From the NCBI GenBank assembly GCA_946122785.1, contig CAMGYJ010000010.1, forward strand, positions 31,785,608 through 31,849,607: 64,000 nucleotides of DNA, given 5' to 3'. The position numbers and the translations under genes were made by a program. How positions within the stretch are numbered: position 1 is the stretch's first letter; every line of letters begins with the position of its first letter. The notes below the pieces were generated by a model, which did no database searches, was not told the DNA's origin, and was given only the letters and a program-made list of their open reading frames with translations. This DNA comes from Linum tenue (taxonomy: Eukaryota; Streptophyta; Magnoliopsida; Malpighiales; Linaceae). Shown here piece by piece: positions 22,601-31,571 of this stretch.

Positions 22601-24891
22601 TGATGGATGATTTGGCAGCTTTAAGACCGACAATATTCTGCAGTGTCCCTCGGTTGTATAATCGGATATATGATGGGTAAGATTATGATAAAGGCTTCAG
22701 TACATTTGCTTGGAGTTTTTCCTGGCATTTTTTTTATCACTTGATTGTTACAGGATCACAGCTGCCGTGAAGACTTCTGGAGCGTTAAAGGAGAAATTGT
22801 TTAATGCTGCCTTCAACTCAAAGAAACAAGCAATAATGAGCGGTATGTGTATTGGCTATTCCTGAGTGGTTCATGACTTTGAGGGGTTGTCGTAAAATAG
22901 CCAATTCTTAAATTTTTATTTTCTTGCTGCTTGGAAAGTCTACAAGTTTTGGAGCTGTGGTTATTGGTTAATATGATATCCTGTAAGATGATTACTTCAG
23001 GCCGAACTCCATCGCCAATGTGGGACAGATTGGTATTCAATAAAATAAAAGCTAAGCTAGGAGGGCGGGTTCGGCTTATGGGATCAGGGGCGTCACCTCT
23101 GTCTCCTGATGTTATGGACTTCTTGAGGGTGTAAGTCTTTGTTCCGAAGAACACTTTCTATCACTCTGTCTATATGGGAATCAGTGCTTTTGCTCACACT
23201 ACAGTTTATTACATGTCCTTTGGTTTACAGGTGCTTTGGATGTCAAGTGCTTGAGGGATATGGAATGACTGAGACGTCTTGCATCATAAGCATTATGGAT
23301 GAGGGTGACAATCTATCTGGTCACGTTGGATCTCCAAATCCTGCTTGTGGTTAGCGAGCTTTCGTATTGGCAATCAAATTTGTCTCTATATCTGCTTGTG
23401 GGTGTCTATGAAGTGCATAATTGCTCGTCTCATTTTGGATCATATTGTTTATTTACAAATTCCTATTCCGAGAGTGTGTCCTGGATATCTGAAACTCACT
23501 GATGGAGCCGATTGGTTCCATCAATAAAAAGCCTATTAGAGAAGTGGAATTTGAAAAAATTATTGAAATAAGTGAGGTATTGTGAAGTTATTAGGTGATG
23601 ACACAATTTGTTGGCTTCTGACTTCTGGTTTTCCCTGTTAATTACGATTCTCTTGTCCATGTTGTTTCTCATATTTTAGAAGTAAAACTGGTGGATGTTC
23701 CTGAAATGAATTACACCTCCGAAGACCAGCCTTTTCCTCGTGGTGAAATCTGTGTTAGGGGTCCAACCATCTTCCAGGGCTACTACAAAGATCAAACCCA
23801 GACGTACTATACCTTCATATATATCTTCACATCATTTCAGTAAAATCATTCCCATCTTATGCTTCAGCTATCTAACGTCTCCTAAATTTCACAGAGGAGA
23901 AGTAATAGACGAGGATGGATGGTTACATACAGGAGATATTGGATTATGGCTAGACGGTGGGCGCCTCAAGATTGTTGATAGGTTGGTTATTTGACATTCC
24001 TCCACTGTCAGGAAGCGATTTTTGTTTGTTTAGCATATCTCTAACTCCATCGTCAATTTTGTTTCGGTTCAGGAAAAAGAACATCTTCAAGCTCACACAG
24101 GGCGAATACATAGCTCCAGAGAAGATCGAGAACGTTTACACCAAAAGCAGATTCGTTGGCCAGTGTTTCGTCTCTGGTAAAAAAGACAGCTGAGACATAG
24201 CATCATATGTAACATCAAGCTTCTCTGTGTTCAACATCTTCTGTTACTGCTGATTTTGCTTTGTTCATGAACAGGTGATAGCTTCAACTCATCCTTAGTC
24301 GCCATAGTATCAGTGGATCCAGACGTGTTGACAGAATGGGCAACTTCCCAAGGGATCAAGGTTCGCTTTCTGAACTATCTCGTTCTGTTCTCTCTCTATC
24401 TCTAGCCAACGATCATCTGATCCTTGTTTTCACAATGCAGGCTGACGATTTAGGCCGACTATGCAATGATCTAAGAGCTAGAGCCGCAGTCCTCGCTGAC
24501 ATGGATTCAATAGGAAGAGAAGCACAGGTGAATATTTCATGCTTTCCAATCTCAAAATCATTTCCCCTCACAAGTTCGAGCTCGTAATCATTTGTTTCTG
24601 ACGCTGCGAAATCCTGCAGTTGAGAGGTTTCGAGTTTGCCAAGGCTGTAACTCTTGTTCCTGAGCCGTTTACCCTGGAGAATGGGCTACTAACTCCAACC
24701 TTCAAGGTATTACAGATTTGCAAGTGATAGTCTTCCAGTTCGTGACTTTCTCGTTGCTGAGATTTCTTTTCTTTGTCTTCGTTGGGCAGATTAAGAGGCC
24801 GCAGGCTAAGGAATATTTTGCCAAAGCCATAACTGACATGTACGACGAGCTTTCTGCTTCCGAACATCAAACTCCGACCTCAAAGCTGTAG
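16654..24891 (+). CDS. LACS7: Peroxisomal long-chain acyl-CoA synthetase, LACS7 type
   Basis: Activates long-chain fatty acids to acyl-CoA using ATP and CoA, feeding peroxisomal beta-oxidation. I reconstructed 23 exons with GT-AG introns: 16654-16786, 16984-17044, 17131-17208, 17318-17389, 17509-17590, 17746-17851, 17934-18010, 18110-18154, 18254-18337, 18638-18727, 18860-18939, 19039-19132, 22588-22676, 22754-22842, 23001-23130, 23231-23349, 23680-23803, 23895-23981, 24073-24176, 24275-24360, 24441-24527, 24620-24706, 24790-24891. They sum to 2106 bases and 701 residues with no stop. The AMP-binding P-loop [11 protein letters not shown] is at 267-277, GYGMTET at about 446-452 and [10 protein letters not shown] at about 525-534. 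RLDTVQSHL near the N-terminus matches the PTS2 pattern, and the protein ends SKL (PTS1). The dual signals and roughly 700-residue length match Arabidopsis LACS7 rather than LACS6. Intron 12 holds a 3.1-kb LTR element. Exon 1's donor is the least certain junction. Confidence 0.93.
19140..19544 (+). repeat. 5' LTR of the LACS7-intron element
   Basis: 405 bp, aligned without gaps to 21840-22244 at a constant offset of 2700. The two mismatches are in the CCCATTATGTAGG / CCCACTCTGTAGG segment. Near-identity implies recent insertion. Confidence 0.95.
19547..19558 (+). promoter_or_regulatory. tRNA-iMet primer binding site
   Basis: TGGTATCAGAGC starts two bases after the 5' LTR. It is complementary to the 3' end of initiator methionine tRNA, the usual primer of plant copia and many gypsy elements. 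Confidence 0.92.
19623..22004 (+). CDS. Long unassigned ORF of the non-autonomous LTR element
   Basis: 793 codons, of which about 739 lie before the 3' LTR (21840). The tail is LTR-encoded. The first 200 residues are rich in Ser, Glu and Pro ([20 protein letters not shown] near the start) and look disordered. The middle (about residues 330-560) is more globular, with many Trp, Cys and Gly (for example [15 protein letters not shown] and [20 protein letters not shown]). Residues 720-738 read [18 protein letters not shown], matching the LEDKV tail seen just before the purine tract in Ty3/gypsy elements. I recognise no gag CCHC knuckle, protease, RT or integrase motif. The frame has stayed open for over 2.2 kb, so it is either young or selected. 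Function unknown; it may include captured host sequence. Confidence 0.6.
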   Translation: MSSSKLSNLSWAELRDRARRIGRRWSSEELPTGNATTAEEQPSVVQVDSDGDLERRAEQPDVEEVLVIEPPATEETLSSVEQKKGAEQKLWPRTGDDSAIIASSGLKSLTKEPPPSTEVITTIPVPTTKKPTMDVGRTRSLNDFHDTLPSIVAMDPKNQTERGPNQHSIGDAVIPRLRVTSPPWPPPGEFLSASEQEATEKLTASLVDGETERDAEPRSAVGVPGHTAKSRQPSFLVVTPKVREDELTTRSAVLVRVLPGQIDTWKCRMTWGLIIGQSVQSGIDQQAVGCSKPTREQGYGPVEIRFDVKATTALKMSRWKDGVSQLHRGPAVPSRLEYLNCFSICFVYIYNWNFGDKVTEEEGMNRLEPRGNEPPKLSFSPLICGFGNKLGKEILVKTLLDWLYGDQGHLIIGWDLPRTQVWANSVLVDLNYSGCMCHPQFVKLATRWDEEVMSLGEEFSKRAIEKRLEQQHKAGGYDLRISGNGTILHWSFGIAAPEPLISVPWDTQLVGGNITCWQLLFFGCTWKGDPACLARVPLVGLFEPNCLDFSSWQLSLVRGAGSETFEVLLDGRSGDGDVGQEATNGADIKKARWMQGMWKWEDGRGCMRGVEGRLYPSLCEERGAGRSVQWKLGLIFITTSAAEVTMVATKPSVEDLGFVVNDRDHFAGLYFVEFTRKDLDHAAHYFDVGSYGMEENSVKGGATCAMRRVRMFDRNWKKRKRKKWRNNLEDKVVFRRKRGCGKHIIYSILLVRIIVGFYDLGYYLGYSGINRELNVMFNWLGSRWKLGRLFILY
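21826..21839 (+). promoter_or_regulatory. Polypurine tract of the LACS7-intron element
   Basis: GAAGGAAGAGGGGA directly abuts the 3' LTR start at 21840, as expected for the plus-strand primer. Confidence 0.85.
21840..22244 (+). repeat. 3' LTR of the LACS7-intron element
   Basis: 405 bp, two differences from the 5' LTR, followed by the TAGTT target duplication. The end of the long ORF reads into this LTR. Confidence 0.95.
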
Positions 24892-25008
24892 TGAGACCGG
24901 TCAGATGAATCGTTCATTTCATTGGTTGGTTACTTTCAGTCACTTATCAGCTTAGATTAATGACACAGAATTAGTATAAGAAAATAATCCACCCAAAATC
25001 CAACAAAT

Positions 25009-25014
25009 AATAAA
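25009..25014 (+). terminator. Candidate LACS7 polyadenylation signal
   Basis: AATAAA lies about 118 bp after the LACS7 stop codon in an A/T-rich stretch. It is a plausible near-upstream element. Plant signals are loose, so other AATAAT words nearby could serve instead. Confidence 0.45.
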
Positions 25015-25269
25015 TATATATAATAATTCGTTACTTTAACTTTTGAGGTGAAATGAGTTTGTTTTGGATGCCGGGGCGAGGGTATATATTCACAAATAAA
25101 TTGTTGTTGTAAACTAAATTCTGAACTGAATCTGGGGTTCCCGAATTACGAGCCACTCAACTTTAATCTATTTTCAGTTTGGTCCCGCATTTTGTTATTT
25201 AGGTAGTAAGAAACAAGTTTTCTTTCATGATGATTGAACGTATTATTATTGGTGAACATTGGAGAGGGA

Positions 25270-26077
25270 CTAATTTGTAATTTCCCTCCTTCGATAACGC
25301 ATCTCCATGCTCCTCCCCGTTGAATCGGTCTTATCTGCGGCTCGATGTGCATGTCGTTGTATGGTTCCGGCAATGCTCTCCACCAACGCTGCTTCCGACC
25401 TACAAAAAAATAATGATGGACCGAATTCTCTTATTTCTCACTATATATATATATATATCGAGATGTATACTGTTTATCCCAATTGTAGCTAAATGTAAAC
25501 AGAACAAATTCAGACAGACGTGACAGACAGGCATGCTTTGATATTACGTACTGGCCACTAGTGACGATCCAACCACTAATTCCAACGATCCAGGCAAGCG
25601 CTCGAAGCCACCCATCGACTCTTTCGTAAGTATATCTCCTCTTGTGTCGATCAACTCGTAACAGCCGGAGGAAACATCCTCTGGCGTTACATGATAAAAG
25701 ATGGGGAAAATTCGACTTCTACGTCCCCAGTTGTGCCTAGAACACCGCATGATATGGACGAGTTCGTCCAAGCACCATGCGGATGACCCGTAGTTCCTTG
25801 TCAAAACGACGACATAGGAGCTCGAGTCCTCGATGGCTCGTAGAATACGTTGGTCCACGTTTTCACCTACGTTCGAGTCGTCCATATTGTCATCGTCCCT
25901 GAAAGCGATGACACGTTTTCTTCGGAGTGTGGCGTGCAGATGATCTACGAATGTGTTGCGCACATCCACGCCGCGGAAGCTTATGAAGACATCATGTGTC
26001 GACCGCCGAGAAGGAGGAGAGGAAATCGGGTTAGTTATGGTTGCACAGAAGCGGCGCTTGGAAGTTGAGGGGCGCAT
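25270..26077 (-). pseudogene. TIR-domain immune gene, frameshifted paralogue
   Basis: Exon 1 (26077 to about 25552) begins MRPSTSKRRF and encodes a TIR domain from about residue 29 (HDVFISFRGVDVRNTF). The SSAWCLDELV motif is at about 99-107, with Glu105 at the position of the TIR NADase catalytic glutamate. After FPIFYHVTPEDVSSGCYE the frame shifts (about 25650-25660). Another frame continues the paralogue's YERVDGWL segment to a GTACGT donor. Compared with the intact paralogue at 37349-38395, about 7 bases are missing there. Exon 2 (25399-25270) is still readable as SEAALVESIAGTIQR and so on. As written, translation ends after 177 residues with an altered tail. It could still yield a truncated TIR protein, but I treat it as disabled. 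The 3' end lies 378 bp from the LACS7 stop, convergently oriented. Confidence 0.82.
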
Positions 26078-26348
26078 AGTGAAGAGAGCAGAGCCAGAGG
26101 CGCCGGCCGGCGATTACCCTTACTTTATGCTGAAAAGGCAATGAGCAATATTATAGATATAGCGGTGGATGGATGGACTATGAATCTAAGAATTTAGTCT
26201 GGATGTCCTATCTTATATATGAAGATAAACAGCTATTAAAGTAGGAACTAATACGACAAACTAATGGTGCTAAATGGGATATTCTATCAACTGAAATGGT
26301 ACCGTTGAGTTCCTTTTCTATCTAGGCTGCAGGTTAGTGCGACACTGG

Positions 26349-26955
26349 GGCAAATCTCCTTTGGCACATGCAATATTACCTTTTTTGTTAAAAACTTGTG
26401 CATTGGCAGCCTGCCAATATAGAACTGCCCTACTACTTGTGCTGTAATATGCAAACTGTGCAAAGCCCTGTCAATGAAGAACTACATTACCATTTGCCCT
26501 GTAATATGTAAGCTGCGGCAAAATCTTCCCTAACAAGTGAAGGTAGTATGGAAGAAGTAGAAGGCAACGATATATTGAGGCCGATGGAAAATAATACGAC
26601 TACGAAAATTTTAAGCGGCTAAAATATGTATGGAAAATAATACGATTACGAAAATTTTAAGCGGATAAAATATGTACGGCCATATATACTTGTATTAAAC
26701 GGAATATTTACCCATTATATATTGTCTAGTGTGAGATTGTTGGGCAAATCTCCTTTGGCACATGCACCATTTTTGGTTAAAAACTTGTGCAGCATGCCAA
26801 TGTAGAGCTGCCCTACTACTTTGCGCTGTAAATATGAAAACTGCACAAGCCCTAGCTACCAATGTAGAACTACACTACTACATGCCCGGTCATATGGAAG
26901 CGGCATGAAATTAAGCCCTCCCTAATACCCTAACAAGTGAAAGGGAGTATGGCTG
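26349..26955. repeat. Diverged direct duplication (about 210 bp, offset 393)
   Basis: Segments of about 26349-26560 and 26742-26955 share long words in the same order: CAAATCTCCTTTGGCACATG, AAAAACTTGTGCA, CTGCCCTACTACTT and CCTAACAAGTGAA. The period is near 393 bp. No coding frame is conserved between the copies. Confidence 0.75.
26584..26675. repeat. 46-bp tandem pair between the duplication arms
   Basis: ATGGAAAATAATACGA, followed by TACGAAAATTTTAAGCGG and TAAAATATGTA, occurs at 26584 and again at 26630 with two or three substitutions. Confidence 0.8.
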
Positions 26956-27033
26956 AGAATCGGTCCAATCCAGTTACACCGACCGGATTAATACAATTTT
27001 CAGTTTCAGTTATAGCAAAATTAGTAATAAGAA

Positions 27034-27500
27034 CTAGACTGGATCTTTAACAACTTCAAGCGAAAACGGACCAAACAATTTTAGTCTCACCCAATTAACC
27101 CAAAAACCGGATGTACACAGATTCTTCTCAACAATTTTAGTCTGAATTAATTTAACGAAATTACTTACCAAAGCACCGTCCGTCACACCTTCAGGCGTCA
27201 TGTACCGTACCAATTGTCTTCGGTAATTTTTCAGATATGGATCATGATACCCCATCCGCCCCACAACTGTTGGCGTCATAATGTCTTCATCTTGCCTATG
27301 ATCCCACAACAGGATGAACTCTTTTAACTCGTACGGCCAATTACTAGGTCCTTGCCGACCATCTTTCCCGTGGCACGCCTTCTGACTTTCCGGGACATCT
27401 AATGGTAAGCATTGCTCACATTCAAATTGCCGTAAACATCGATCCAACAAGTGCCACTCCATAATATGATGTCAAATAAGTGGGACTGTGGTGCACCATT
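27034..27500 (-). pseudogene. Plant mobile domain (PMD) fragment in a retroelement remnant
   Basis: The minus-strand reading VPLI-stop-HHIMEWHLLDRCLRQFE, then QCLPLDVP, follows the conserved PMD pattern (VPLI..., EWH, DR.LRQFG, IP). The TGA at about 27474 replaces the residue after VPLI. The frame then stays open through 27034 and includes YHDPYLKNYRRQLVRYM. PMD proteins occur in plant transposons and in host proteins of the MAIN/MAIL family that influence silencing. This fragment lies in the same frame and directly downstream of the gag-like ORF remnant at 27500-27917. It appears to have been captured by, or fused to, that retroelement. Assignment is from motif memory only. Confidence 0.55.
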
Positions 27501-27917
27501 GACCGGGATGCAACGGAAATTTGTGGATGTGATGATGAACTCTACGACAAGCTCCAACTTGGACTTGTAGGAGATCCAAGTTCGAGCATCCTTCATCGGT
27601 GCCTCGAACAAACCGCTCCACCATGAGCTCCAATTGGCTTTTCGGCTCTAGTTGTGGAGTGGCACATGGTCTTGAAGATTGTCCCATGAAGGCTTCCATG
27701 GCCAATTCCAACTTGGATTTCTCCTCGGGTTGAGGAGGGAAGTTTTCTTGATATGGGGAGGCCTCTTATACCCCCAATGGTATGGTTGTTCTTCTTGGAA
27801 GGGGGGGTTGGTAATAGAACCCACATCCTTGACTTCCCCCTTCTTCTTCACTCCATGAAGCTCCGGGGTACCCCCATTCGGATGGTTGTGGATACCCCCA
27901 CCTATTGTAGAAGCCAT
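27500..27917 (-). pseudogene. Remnant of Athila-like non-autonomous element ORF
   Basis: The minus strand begins MDPNGFYNRWGYPQPSEWGY, clearly homologous to the start of the 403-residue ORF at 47875 (MDPHGFSNHWGYPPPSEWYY). Frameshifts split it; a later frame gives MELAMEAFMGQSSRPCATPQ, matching LPMAAFTGHSAEPCYTPQ. After about 90 residues homology to the other copies fades, and the PMD-like segment follows. Inactive. Confidence 0.8.
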
Positions 27918-28089
27918 TGGGATCCATGATTCATAACCTACACAAACAAAAACACAAAAAGAAAATCAAACAAACACAAAACACCCTTCAAGACGAAGAG
28001 TGGGTAAACAAAACACCACACGAAACACGAAACACAAACAAAAAGTCAAGAAAGAAAATGCTAGAGTGACCTTTTCAAAATAATGGACC

Positions 28090-28117
28090 GTTGTTCCCGC
28101 CAATGACGCCAAAAACT
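28090..28117 (-). promoter_or_regulatory. Primer binding region of the 27-29 kb element
   Basis: On the minus strand, AGTTTTTGGCGTCATTGGCG directly follows the LTR end GCGAGTCA. It corresponds to TTTTTGGCGCCGTTGCTGG at 47742 in the intact relative, the tRNA-Asp-type site used by Athila-like elements. Confidence 0.75.
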
Positions 28118-29046
28118 TGACTCGCACGAAACTACACCACAAATTAATCTCGACTAGAGTCCAAGTTTTTAAACTCCAGCCGGGTGCAGTATAGAGCAAG
28201 TATTTAAATATCGACTCGAGCCGGTCCATGTACCCCTACTTCAATCTCTTAAGTTGTTATCTAGCAAAACGGTTTGGGTTTTAAAACTAAGAAAACTACA
28301 AACTAAACTAGCAAGGAAAAGTAAATAAAGGAAAAGTCTAACTAAGGGAGCTTCACCCGGGAGTTGCTGCCCCCCTAACTAGCTACTGTGACTCGTTGGA
28401 TTGAAACGATTGCTATGGGCCAGGTAACTGCGAATCGCAGAGGGATGCATATGTGGTCGTAGACCATAGTCTCAATTGCTAAACCGAGGTAAGCATTATA
28501 GGCTGTGTCACTCTACCCTCTCGGTTTAGGCAACCGGTGGTTGACTTACTCCCTCACTCAACTCAAGGGTTGGACGACTTAATAGCACTTAGCCAATTTG
28601 CCTAATTCAACATTGAGGTTTGCCCTAAATTAACCTAGTTAGGTGGCTTAAAAAGCTAAAGGAAAACCAACTCGACTGAGTCTCCCTTAAAAGGGGGATT
28701 TTCCTCTCTAATCTAGGTTAAAGTGGCTAATTAGATTGCTAAGCACCAACATACACAAATATAAGGATGCTAAGCAAAATTATGCACAATCCTTAGGTTT
28801 CTAAGCACCAACATGCACAAACCTAAGGATGCTAAGCACAAAACATGCACAACCCTTAGATTGCTAAGCACGAGCATGCACAATCAACATGAATAATACC
28901 TCAATCATTGAATTAAACAATACCCAATGACAATCATTCAATCTAAACAAGTAATTACAAAGTATTAGTTAGGGATCTACAACACCCAAGAGAAAAGAGT
29001 GAGTTTCTAGAGAGAGAGAAGAGAGGGGGTTACAAATTTGAACTCA
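28118..29046 (-). mobile_element. LTR of Athila-like element (5' LTR only)
   Basis: About 929 bp running from TGAGTTC at 29046 to GCGAGTCA at 28118 on the minus strand. It ends at the primer site. Its right edge directly abuts copia element A. The partner LTR expected left of 27 kb was not found, so the element is truncated at its 3' end. Mid-LTR repeats are listed separately. Confidence 0.65.
28735..28890. repeat. Short degenerate tandem repeats inside LTR
   Basis: Units of about 30-35 bp containing GCTAAGCACCAACATGCACA and CCTAAGGAT or CCTTAG recur four to five times. They are probably LTR U3 subrepeats. Confidence 0.7.
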
Positions 29047-31571
29047 AGATCTTCTTCTTCTTCTTCTTCTAGGCGTGAATCCTCCACCCGTGGAAGGGTA
29101 AGACGGAGAGGAAAAGGGAATTGGGTTCTAGGGAATGGGGTATGGGGATATTGGAGTGGGAGCTGGATCAAGAACAGAGGGTGGGGAAGGCTGGGGAGAA
29201 GTAGATGGGCCGGATGGGTTTGCACTAGGGGAAGGTACGAGTGGTGATGGGAGAGGGGAATGGGTAATAGAAGGAAGCAAAGTAATTGTAGGGCCTGGAG
29301 AGAGTGAATTAGGTTGGGTAGTGGGCATGGGACATGGATCGCTGGCCGGGGAATATGGCCCAACGGGGTGGAGAAGATCGAAGAATGAGGCAGGAGTCAG
29401 GGAGGGTGAGAATGTGCCATTTGGGGTAGGGGAATGGAAGCATATGAAACCTTGGTTTCATAAAAAGAACATGCCGATTAATATAAATCCGATCCGAAAC
29501 AGGATAAGACCCCGGTAGCCTTTGTGTAAGTTACCATAGCCTAGAAAAATGCAAGGAAGTGGGCGAGGGGCAAGCTTATGAGATGTTTGTGGTCTCAACC
29601 AGGGATAACACAGGCAGCCAAACACACGTAGATTGAGAATTTCAGGTTGACGTTTAAACAGAGTTTCAAAGGGAGAGGCATTTTTAAGAAGAGGAGTAGG
29701 AGTATGATTGATGAGATAACACGCACTATCAAATGCCAAATGCCAATATTTTAGAGGAACATGAGCTTGATGGAGCATGACAAGACCATTGTTAACAATA
29801 TGTTGATGTTTCCTTTCAGCACAACCATTATGTTCCGGAGTATAAGGACAAAAGGAACGATGAATAATGCCATTAGATGTGAGATAAGAGGTTAGAGCCT
29901 GAAATTCACCGCCCCAGTCATATTGAAAATTTTTAATGGGAAGGCCAAATTTTTTTTTTCACGAGTTGGCGAAAAATGAATAAAGACATTGAGAAGTTGG
30001 GACTTAATTATATTGAACAAAATAAAGCCAGCTGAACTTACTATAGTGATCATAGAACAAGATGTAATAAGATTTTTTTTATCACAAGAAAGAATAGGAG
30101 AAGGTCCCCAAAGATCACTACAAATAAGCTCTAATGGAGCAGTAGCACAAAAAAGTAGACGAAGGAAACGAAAGTTTGTGAATTTTGCTGAAGGAACAAC
30201 CATGACAAAGTGAAGGATAAATATCATGATAATTTCTTTGATGACTAGACAAAAGAGTCTTAACAACACGCAAATTAGCATGGCCAAGACGTTGATGCCA
30301 TAGATCAAGGGAAGCGGTGAGAGCACGAGGAGGGATTTGAAGTGGAAGAGAGTAGAGGCCTTCAATCACCAAGCCACGATAAATCTCACGCTTCGTGTGG
30401 CGGTCCTTGATGAAAAAAAACGAGTCAATGGAGATAGGATTAGTTCGTGTAAGAGAGCTCACAGAAACCAGAGTATGAAGGGCATGTTGAACACGAAGAA
30501 TATGAGCAAGAGAGTACGAATGATTGGAAAGAGTCGCACAAGAAGAACCATAATGTGAAATAGGAAGGGATATATTTACCATTACCAAAGATGACATGAT
30601 CAGTGCCGGTATATTCAGAATGATGAACCAAGTTTTCCATATCAGAGGTGAGGTGATGATTAGCCCCAGAATCAAGAAGTCGTTGCTGAGAAGAGCTGGT
30701 GTGTTGGGATGACTGGGCTAAATGGGAGGATGGGCCAGTAGGAGGAGTGGAATAGGCAAAAAAGAGTGGGCTAGGGCAGTTGGGCCAAATGTGGCCCTTT
30801 CTAGCACAATTATGGCAAACAATATTGTATGGGCTCGGAGGTCGAGCGCCTAAAACCCCTGCAGATAGGGCTGTTAATGAACCAAGCCGCTCATGAACGG
30901 AACTAAACGAGCCGAATTCGAGCCATACCATGTTCAGCTCGAAAGCTCGCGAACAAGCTCATTTAACATTTTGGCATAAGAAAGAATTAAAATTCATGGA
31001 TTTTATGTATTGAAATTGGGATAAGTATTGTGTTTTATTTTGCTAGACTTTGCTACAGGTTTGAATATAATTTTGTGCCCAGTTATAGGTCAATCTTGAG
31101 TTATTATGAACATTTTATGAGCTTAACTCGATTTTGGGCTCGTTAACCTTATTTAACGAGCCGAGCTCGAACCGAGCTTTCATTTTCATAAACGAGCCGA
31201 GCTCGAGCTCGCATATTAAAGCTCGTGATGAACACGAGTCGAGCTCGAGCTTGGAAATATATTAACGAGCCGAGTCCGAACTATGGCAAAACTCGGCTAG
31301 GCTCATTAACAGCCCTGCCTGCAGACACATAATTAGGGTTAGAATGAGCTTGGGCCGGCCTAGAAGCTGAGTTGGGACAACTACTTCCATATCTTCCTCC
31401 TCTGCCACGACTAAATTGGCCGCCACGTCCACGAGTAGCATTGCCAGTAAACACAAGTTGATTACATTCATACCATTCACGGTATGCTGGATTGGGCATT
31501 GTCAATCATCGGCAAAGGAGAAGGAGTCGATCCATCGATGTGGCCGATAAGTCGATGGCAGCGGAGTAGAG
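29047..31571 (-). pseudogene. Copia element A, gag-pol remnant (RT missing)
   Basis: Read leftward: gag with a Gly/Arg-rich tract (GRGGQFSRGRGGRYG), then a CCHC knuckle (CHNCARKGHIWPNC near 30800). A protease motif (LLDSGANHHLTSD), the gag-pre-integrase box (LWHQRLGHANL, about 30290) and an integrase (ELICSDLWGPSP; later NLRVFGCLCYP near 29650) follow. A Pro-rich linker ends abruptly at 29047, where the Athila-like LTR begins. RT and RNase H are absent. Frameshifts and stops are present. The gag N-terminus (MSTISSASSTSVASLSS) lies on the far side of copia B, at about 37070-36930. A hAT element separates the Gly-rich tract from the zinc knuckle. Confidence 0.85.
30866..31317. mobile_element. 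Non-autonomous hAT element in copia A gag
   Basis: Ends TAGGGCTGTTAATGAACC and GGCTCATTAACAGCCCTG form inverted repeats flanked by the perfect 8-bp duplication CCTGCAGA (30858-30865, 31318-31325). Internal GAGCTCGAGCTC and AACGAGCC words are typical subterminal repeats. There is no transposase. Confidence 0.93.
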
